The position numbers and the translations under genes were made by a program. From Ligula intestinalis (Eukaryota > Platyhelminthes > Cestoda > Diphyllobothriidea > Diphyllobothriidae), in contig JAYGXS010000002.1 in the NCBI GenBank assembly GCA_036362985.1, forward strand, positions 90,163,513 to 90,227,512: a DNA stretch of 64,000 bases, written 5' to 3'. Shown here one piece after another: positions 24,201-33,200 of the stretch. The notes below the pieces were generated by a model that saw only the letters and a list, made by a program, of their open reading frames with translations, ran no database searches and was not told the origin of the DNA. The first letter of the stretch is position 1. Each line of letters opens with the position of its first letter.

Positions 24201-27200
24201 ATTGAGTCGTCTTCTTCTCTATTACTTCCTGGGACTCACATGTTCGCTTGCATCGGCAATAATAAGTTCTCTTAATTTCACTCACGATGAAATGCAAACT
24301 TAGCCATTTCACTCATGTCCTTGCATTTAAAGCCAACTACTTTCAAAACAGTCAAAAAAACGGACGAAAATTTTTTCACAACACAGTAGCGAACTCTGAG
24401 ACAATATTTGATGACCTTACCCCTCTTTTCTTATACTGAATATAGACAGAATTTTGGTGCATTTAACATAGGTTGTAACCACCAAGCGTTGCAGTAAAGA
24501 GATAATTTTCTTCCGCATTTGTTACTCAGCAGAAAAAATTGCTTTCAAATCTGTATTTTTGTGACTATAAATGCCGTTAAACGGAAGAATTCTTAAAGGT
24601 TAACTTTATCCCTTTCTGACTCCCTATTCCATGCTTTTCGTTATCATATAAGACAGGCCAGTCAAGAAGGCTACTCAGCTGACGAAAAATCAGAAGATTA
24701 AAGTTATTCTTCCAGCAATTCTTGTATTCTTATTTTAAATCAATTCCTGGGATTTCGATTCTCGCTTACATTGACAGGTCAATCACTCACCTAGTTTTCA
24801 CACGGATGCACAAATTGACAAAGAAATTAAGGAAGCCTTGATATGGGATACACTTCAGCTGGCTAACTTTGCAGCAGTGGACAGACGAAAATGCGTTGAG
24901 GAAGATCGCCGTAGGATAAAGGAGAGACTCCTCAAGAGACCACCCCAAAAAAATTCAAGGTATGTCTGCATAGAGTTGCTTTTTTAAAACCATGAGTGTT
25001 GACGTTTGTAGAATTTGGAATTTTGCTTGTCATCAAAAGTACCTCCTAGACGTAAGTACAGGTTTCTTGCATTCTCTTCTAGGTCGTCAACATAAGCTTC
25101 TGCCTAGTAGCTGCTAAGATGAGCAATGGGAAGCCGCTCAACGTTAACGCATAGCAAATACATGAAATACCTCAAACAAAAAAGTATAATTGCATATGTG
25201 AATAATTTTTATACCCTAATATTCACTCTAGCTCTACCCTAAGTCCTAAACCCACAGCTAAAACTAACTCAAAATCGAATCCTAGCTTGCTCTAATCCTA
25301 GCCCTACAGATAACTCTAACAATGATAATGAAGCCAACGCTATTTTCCCAGGAATTGATGGCAAACGTAAGGGGAGTTCCTGTTCTCATACCTAACTTAG
25401 AGGCCATACACGTCCTTACCTAAATGGCATTTTTATGAGCTAGACTCTAGCGTTTTCTTTATATGCTATTCTTCTCCTAACTTCTTGAGTTTTTTTGGAG
25501 TATTTGGAGTAATAATTCCGCATACTTCAAACTTTTGTGTTGTTTCAGAGAGATCTTGGATCGCGACATGGAATACTACGCGCAAATGGCTGAGGCTTAT
25601 GAAAATGAGCATTTAGGCAACTTTCGCCGCATCTTTCCCTGTGCAGAGTCCGCTAAGTATGAAAAATTCTTGACGGCGAATGCCAGCCTTTATCAGGAAA
25701 CGGCAGCTTTCAAGGCGAGATTTGAATACTCCAAGTAATTTGGTGTAATATTGATTTGTAGTTTAGTGAGTTCCGCAAAAAACGGCTAGTTTACATGCGT
25801 AGATAACGTGTTTTTCTGTTGAAAATCGGTCAGTGGTATAACGAGGGAAATCGGTATGAGGCATTAGAGGCGAAAGTAGAATATGGCTTCAGTAAGCCGT
25901 ATAATCTGACGCACACTTTTAAAACTAGTTCCTTTCTTAACAAAATGTGTTTTAAGAATGTTGGTCGTACATTCGAGTCAGTTGGCTCCACCCACTTTGA
26001 AAGACGCAAACACTTTATTGTTTGCTTTATAACTTAAAAAGTGAAAGGTTGAAGCATTGCACCGAAGCACCTTTTTTGGATTAACATCAAATGTAAGGGG
26101 ATTTTAATAAGGAGATTTTTAAACTGACAAGAAAGATAAACAATAGAGGATATACCAATACATTGATTTTTAACTTGTTTTTAAGTTACCGTCTTTGAAT
26201 TATACTACAAAGCCTTAACTATCATGTACTTCATACCGGGTTGGTATGAGATGCGATACAGAGTTCCATCCTAGTAGGCATGTGAGCAGAGATCCAATAC
26301 TCATATCTTATCATGACCTGACTTGTATAGATTGTTTTTAATGCGCTTATTTTCTGCTGCCATATCTGACACCGCGGATATTTCACGATTGATTTGCCAC
26401 GAAGCACGATTCAAGGAAAAACAGAGTTAGTCTTGCTTATGAGGTAGTGAGAACTCCAAACTACACAGATATAATTGACTGGGGTCCTAAAAGATCATCC
26501 TTGGAGACCAAAAATAGGATAGTTTCTTACGAACTTTTGATTCATCGTTTCTTACGGAGCCTAATGGCCGAAAATATGTGTGGACTCGTAGCATTTATTA
26601 ACTCCTTAAATACGCTCATTTTCACGTTTTGAGGAACGGAGAAAGTAACGCTAAATTATGATGATGATGATTATTCTATAAGGTAGTAATTAGTTCAACC
26701 AATTTAAGAACAGCAGCAGACACTCCTTGTAATGGGGCTCCTCATGGAGTAAGATTAGGGAAAAACTGTCTCTTAAGGCCGCCTAAATATCTATTTCCTT
26801 TGCACAACTGCCTTAACGAAATTGTTGTTAAGCATTTAATTATTGGGTCACAAGTGTAAATGAGTATGTTATTGTGTTGAAAGTGATCAAAGAATATTAA
26901 ATTGAAGCCACCCTTAGTTGTTTAAATGTGCTAAATAGAATCAAATCCATTAACATAAACTCTGTTTGCTCAGGCAATTGATGCCTATTGATGGGAATTC
27001 GACCTTATTTTGGCAGAATTAAACGGAAAAGGGGAAATTCGACGCTATACTGGCAGACTTTAACGAAAAAACGGGAAGGTCGGGCTACTGCAACTGTCGA
27101 AGTAGGAGATACTTATATAAGTCAGCGGCACACGGAACCCCTAAAACTGTCCTACCGTGATGAATTCACAATCATTCAACTTGCGGTCTCCTGTACCTTC

Positions 27201-30200
27201 TCTTTAAGTTTTTGTTGCAGTCGCTAAGATTTTTGCATTGTGTGAAGTAAATACATTGAGATGTCTGCTGTTGTTGAAGAGGCAAGCCTATAAGAGAGCA
27301 TGTTTTTCAGTTGAATCGATGCCCGAAGACGCGACTTACAATGCAAGTGTCTACTTTTAGGCAGCTACGTGAGGAAATAAGGCAGCGTAAGGAAAAACTT
27401 GAGGCCATCCTGAAGCCTAAGCAGAACCGGAACGCCTCTCAGTCCCTGCGACCGGAGAGTCCGGGATCTCGGACCACAACAAAGCCACGACGGGTAGGCG
27501 TGCCAAAGCCGCAGCTGCCTGTGGCAAAACCGCGCCAGCTGACTCCCAAGCACGAGGACTCAACACCACCAGACAGCCATGCTGCACAACCCATTATTGA
27601 GGCTGAAGAGTCTGAGCGCGTCTTCGCGCTGGAACAGCGGGAACTACTGATGCGCAATCTGGGCATAATTGAGGCCGTGCACACACTTCTTTCCGGTACT
27701 CTGGGTGTAACACCAACCTGCAAACCACCGGCTTTACTGCCGAAGTCCACTACCTCTCATCCGCCGCAACCACCGCCGCAACCACCACCGCCCCCAGCGC
27801 TGCCTCCAAAACCGGTAGAAGTAAATACCAATCAGATGCACAATGGCGTTTACGTGCAAGGTAGGTTTGCATGAATTAGTTATGCAGACACTGCAACATT
27901 GGCTGGCTCAAAGGCTAGTGCATTGGAATGTAAAGTCACTGGCTGTTGATATAACAGGCAGAGACCTTTTTACTGCGAATGCTTTAGCATGTTATACTGC
28001 AGCTGTGACTGTGCCAAGAGCATTATCTTAACTCCATAGAGAGGAAGAGTTTGTAAGAAGCAAAAAGTTAGAAGTTTTGTGGATGCTTTATGGGTCACCT
28101 AATTTATTTTCCGCGTATCCATACTGCGACATGGAGGATGGTACCAGTGTGGCATGTGAGCAGTCTGTAAAGGTGTTGGTAATTTCCGAATGTGGCCGAA
28201 TATGGCTTGGTTCAAAAAAGGATGTTCAAATTTTCCGTTCTACTCTCAGATGAACGAAGGAATGGTCCGAAAAAAAACTACATTAGAAAATGATGCACAC
28301 ATTGATTGAATCAGCAAGTTTAGTAATTTATTTGAAATGGACTCTCGGTATTGGTAATTTTTAATTTGGACTTCATTTAAGTTAAGCAATGACAAATTTA
28401 TTGACTTCTGAAAAAAATATTTTAAGTTAAAAACTAAATAAATATGAAAAGTTCTTTAAAAATTTATTTTTACTGAAACCAGAGATATCAGCACTGTGTT
28501 AAAAGATGGAAGGTGCAAACACTTTTTCTACACGGACAATTACTTTTAACTACAAATTATATTATGTCCAAACGGTTGAAATCATCCTATAGTTTACACC
28601 TTTATTTAATAAAGGTCTCAATACTACACAGTTTGCTGTAAATTGTTTTTCTTTGGCGATCAATACACGTTAAAATAAGCTAACTACCACGAATAACAAC
28701 GTAAAAAGTGATATTACAACCCATAAACCGCACACAAGGAATTTGTATAAATATATTCAGTCCTGGTCTCCAAAACCAACATATTCCGTATGCAAATAGC
28801 AAATACGTTCACATGCTGTCCAATAAACAACACATTGCGTCAGAGGACCAAAATTTATGCAATAAAAAGTTGGCCAAATGGAGATTTACAAACTACTAAT
28901 TATATAAACTGTCGCTTAGAGGCTTCAAGGCTCGAACATGAATATGCAGCAAATGGATTTTTGTTCGATTTATTTTTGAAACAACTGCCAAAATTTGTGT
29001 AAATTTTCGAAGATTTATTTCATCCCCGTATGCTAACTAATGCACCTCCTCGTTTTCTTGTGTTTCAACAGATATTCTGGGGCCTAACATTGGTACAAAT
29101 GGTTGTGAGCTTTCGCACATCAACGGCACCAGAAATATGGTTAGTTTTCTAATGCGCATCTTAATTTTGTGGTAAGGGCACTACGTTTTTAGAGAACATA
29201 AGTGCTACATTAAAAAATGGAAAACAAATGATTAGACGTAAGTCTACTTCAGTTTTTGTCCGCGATGATAATACAAGCAAATCAACTTAGTTTAGGTTTT
29301 CTAACTACTCGACTGCGGACTTTGACAGCAGACTCACAACACCTCACATTTGGACCTTAAAATGTTAAACGAACACAGTATAGTGCCAAAAATATGATTC
29401 CTAGTGTAAGTGAAATTTAGGAGCAGTTGTAATGTGCGCACTTTGAGTATTATCCATAAAAACCTTTCCATGTTGCTCATCTTCTAAATCATCTTTCCGA
29501 AAACAATTCAAATGACCAACCGGCCACACATTCTGAATGGTATCCAAACTTGCGGGTCGTACAATAGTTGTCCAGTACAATAACCGGTAGGCCTTGCCCG
29601 TTCGAAAAAAAATGTGGACATGAATATTTTCATTTCTAGTTTTATATTGGTTGGGTTAACTGCTTTATGAAAATTTATTAACCAAAAGTGACCATGCCTA
29701 GGCACAAAATCTCTGTCGAGGACATTCAATGAAATGTATTTGCTCCCGGAAACTTAAGATTCCTTTGATTTTGCAGGTAACTATACAAAAAATGACTTAA
29801 TTGAGGATTCCTAGTGGTATCGTAATTCAACATGTCGAAACACGCTGTCCAGGAAATACGTTTGCATATTTTGGTCTGTTGAATCACATTTAAAAGACAC
29901 AATCGTTACGTATGGCCTGCATAATGATGATTGCCATACTCATAGGAGAAGATGCAAATGGCATCAACGAGGATAGTACAAGTAATGCTCCTTGCTTTTC
30001 GAAATGGTTAGCGACTCTCTTTATACACTTACGGAACAAAACTAAAATAAGCCCAAACTGCCCCTTGGTTGCAAGCTTTCTCTAAGAAGTGTTTGAACAA
30101 TAGGCAAGTTAAGTTAATATGAATGAGAAAATGCAGGATTGAATTCGGCAAGGGAGATAGAAAGTCGAAGTAATTAGGCTTACTGATTTCGTCATGCTGG

Positions 30201-33200
30201 CGCCTTAGAGGCCGCGTCTGCATACAAAACTAAGTAGCATTGTTAATTTCTCTAGCTTTGTGTTAACCATTCCAGCGCATTAAAAATTAATAGGCCTGCA
30301 ATTTAATTTCAAAAGCATAAAATCGTTTTAAGAACGGTTTGCTTACAAATATTTATGAATAAATCCACTTAAATTCGGGAGTAAAATCCAAACCTGCATT
30401 TTTCCAGAAAAACCACAATAATGTTTCACGTTATATATTTATAAAATGCTGCAAATTCTCTATTTTAATTGCAGCTTTATTTATAAGGCACGCGTTATAA
30501 TGCAGTTTTTAAAATACCTCTGCTCAGAACATTGGATAGACTTAAGAAGGTTTCCTACACCTGATTGTAGCGTCAACCTACACTAGCCTGTAGAAAGAGG
30601 TTGGCCAAGTGGTTGAGAGTTTCAATCTCTCTGCCTAAACGCCTGTTTCTTTTTATGCTAGAGTAGCCATTGTTTGCTTGAGAGAATCAGCGACATATTT
30701 GCCCAAACAATGCTGTGCCTTTTGTCTTTTTGTGTTCAGTGACAGCTCGGTACTTTCATGCGCGAGCGTAGGTCGCACTTGATGATCAAAACTCGCGTCA
30801 TAAAAACGTTGCATAACATTTTTGCCCAGCTGGGGGTATTTAGGCACTGGAAAGCCTGCACCCAAAAAAATCCCATGCATATTGAGTGTGGGCGGAAATG
30901 TGATACAGCGTTGTCGCGAGCAAATGTCGAAAGTGCTGATCAATGACTGCCACCTGCGCGCTTGTGCAAGTGCTTAGCTGTCAGTAAATGGGGAAAACAG
31001 GGAATGCATGACACTAGTTGGCTAATCCGTTGCTGATTGTCTCGACCAAACAATATGTACTACTCTGGCAAAAAACTACACAGAAGTTAAAATGCACAAA
31101 AAAGAGAAACCTAAATGCAGTAAAAAAACAAACACAGGAGGCGCAGAGGGCTGAATCATGAAGCTACGTGTAGTACGGTGGATCTTGAAACAACCGAATT
31201 TTGTAGCTGCAGTCTAGGCCATGCTAGTGAGAATCAACGGGACCGATGTGGGTAATCGCACATTAAGTCAAAAAGTAACCTCCCTACTGGTAAAAAATAG
31301 GCCCACGAAGTATATTTTGCTCGCAGAAATAGAGGCAATGAAAGAATTAAAAACAGACACGTATATAATAATAATGCCAGCCGACAACCGGAAAGCAGTC
31401 ACTGTGACGAGTCTCATCAATTATAATGGAAAGATGCAATCCTTCCTTGGCCATATGCAGTCACACACATCTACGCATTCCTGCCAGACCAAATTGATTA
31501 TCGGTCAGCTAACGGAATTTTTGAACTGAATAAGGCAGAACGATTATATCTTTTTCAACTAATAAGGACAGGCTACAAAAACTGGTACGGTACTGGCCCG
31601 GTTTTACAGGTTACCCAAAATTAAGTAAATCAACGTCCCCTTAGACATACCGTTGCTTTAAACGACAGCCCCACGTACAATTTAACCCAACTGATGGCTC
31701 AAAGACTAAACTTTCTCCGAAGGAGCGCAAGGACATCCGCCTCCCAATTTGTAATGGACATTCGGAAAAAACTGGTCGGCCTGAGTAAAGTATTGTATCA
31801 TTTGATATGGTTTCATTGCTCACATCAACCCCAACGGACCTGGCATGAAAGGCTCCTCGCAAATGGTCCGAACAGAACGACGACGAAATGAAGGAACCTC
31901 TTCAGTTGGGCATTTAGTGCAGTTCTTTGCATTTTGTCAACGAATTTTTTAACCTTTCATGGTAAAGCATACAAATAGATCAAAGGAACGCCGGTGGGTT
32001 ACGCATTATCTAGGCTAGTTACCAATCGGTCTCATGGGAGCTAGAAAAGATTCAGTTCAGCCACTACGAACCAGATTGTTAGCGGTGATAAGTGTACGAA
32101 ATGTTCGTTATAATTAAGGGGAGCAGATTATCAGGCCTGTTTAACCGCATATTCCGCGACAATTAACTTTCAAGAGAAGGGGGAGATGCCAACGATGTAC
32201 TTTTCATTGTCGGCCTTGAGGTCCTTCCCCCAATGGGAAACCCAGTATCACGCTGCTTAGGAGGACCACACCTATAACTTATGTCCCCAACCACCGCTGG
32301 AATAACCAGTGGTCCAGAAATGCGGCTGTGTTGGAGAATATTTTAAGGGGTTAAAAGCATTGCAGTGGGTTGATGGGACAAATAAGTGTACTACGGCACC
32401 TTTGAGATCAACGGGCAAGCAATGGATAACCAAGCAGCTTCAAATACTGTCGCCGCACTCACCTACGAGGAATGAACGAATAAGAGCCGGCAACACTCTG
32501 CCATGCATACATAATTTAACACAAGCCAGCGAACGTATGGCCGCAAAGTTCGGCTTGGTTATCATCCATCGGCCGACAATTACTATGCCGTAAAAGTACT
32601 AGTAAATAATAAGATCATGCAAATGAAGAGCCGATTGGGCACATATGAGCAATCTGGTATAGGTAGAGCGTTTTACCGGCAAAGACAAGGGAGACTGGAA
32701 GGGCAATTTCTGGCTTATTAGCCGTCGTCAGCCAGTCATACCCGGACTCAAGTGGTGACCCACTCAAGCCTCGAACTCGCGGCCTTTTTGATCAGAGTCA
32801 AAAAACCTAACCAGTGAGCCATGAGCTTATTTTCAAAATGCGCTCAGCATTAAAGGGGAACTGGCAGTCGGCTGAGATGTTAAGCTGCTGGCTGTTTGAT
32901 TAGCAGCTTTCGACCATGGCAACTGCGGCGCCGCGACGAAGTTCTTTTAGGTGCACGGGATCGGTCCGTGTAGCCTGATGGCGGCCGCTTCTGCCGTAGC
33001 CAACAGACGCTGTCCAAGAAATTCTGAGTAGCCTGAGGGTACCTTGTAGATCACTCGGAAGGCCTCTCTGGCATCCACCCGAGGATCTGAGTCTACCAGA
33101 TGCGATAGAATGGAACTATTTATACCCTTAAGTTGGCCCTTGCCTAACCATGCTGGAATGTGTTCTTGTACTTTCTTGGACAAACGCCGACTCGTGCGAC

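Noticed and set aside
27311..27360. Earlier acceptor (TTTTTCAG at 27310) for TTLL exon 11
   Set aside because: Using it with the exon 10 donor gives an immediate in-frame TGA; the acceptor at 27360 keeps phase and gives the conserved coiled-coil join.
30598..30660. tRNA-Leu/Ser-like start
   Set aside because: Only the D-arm/A-box half is recognisable; no B box or acceptor stem follows.
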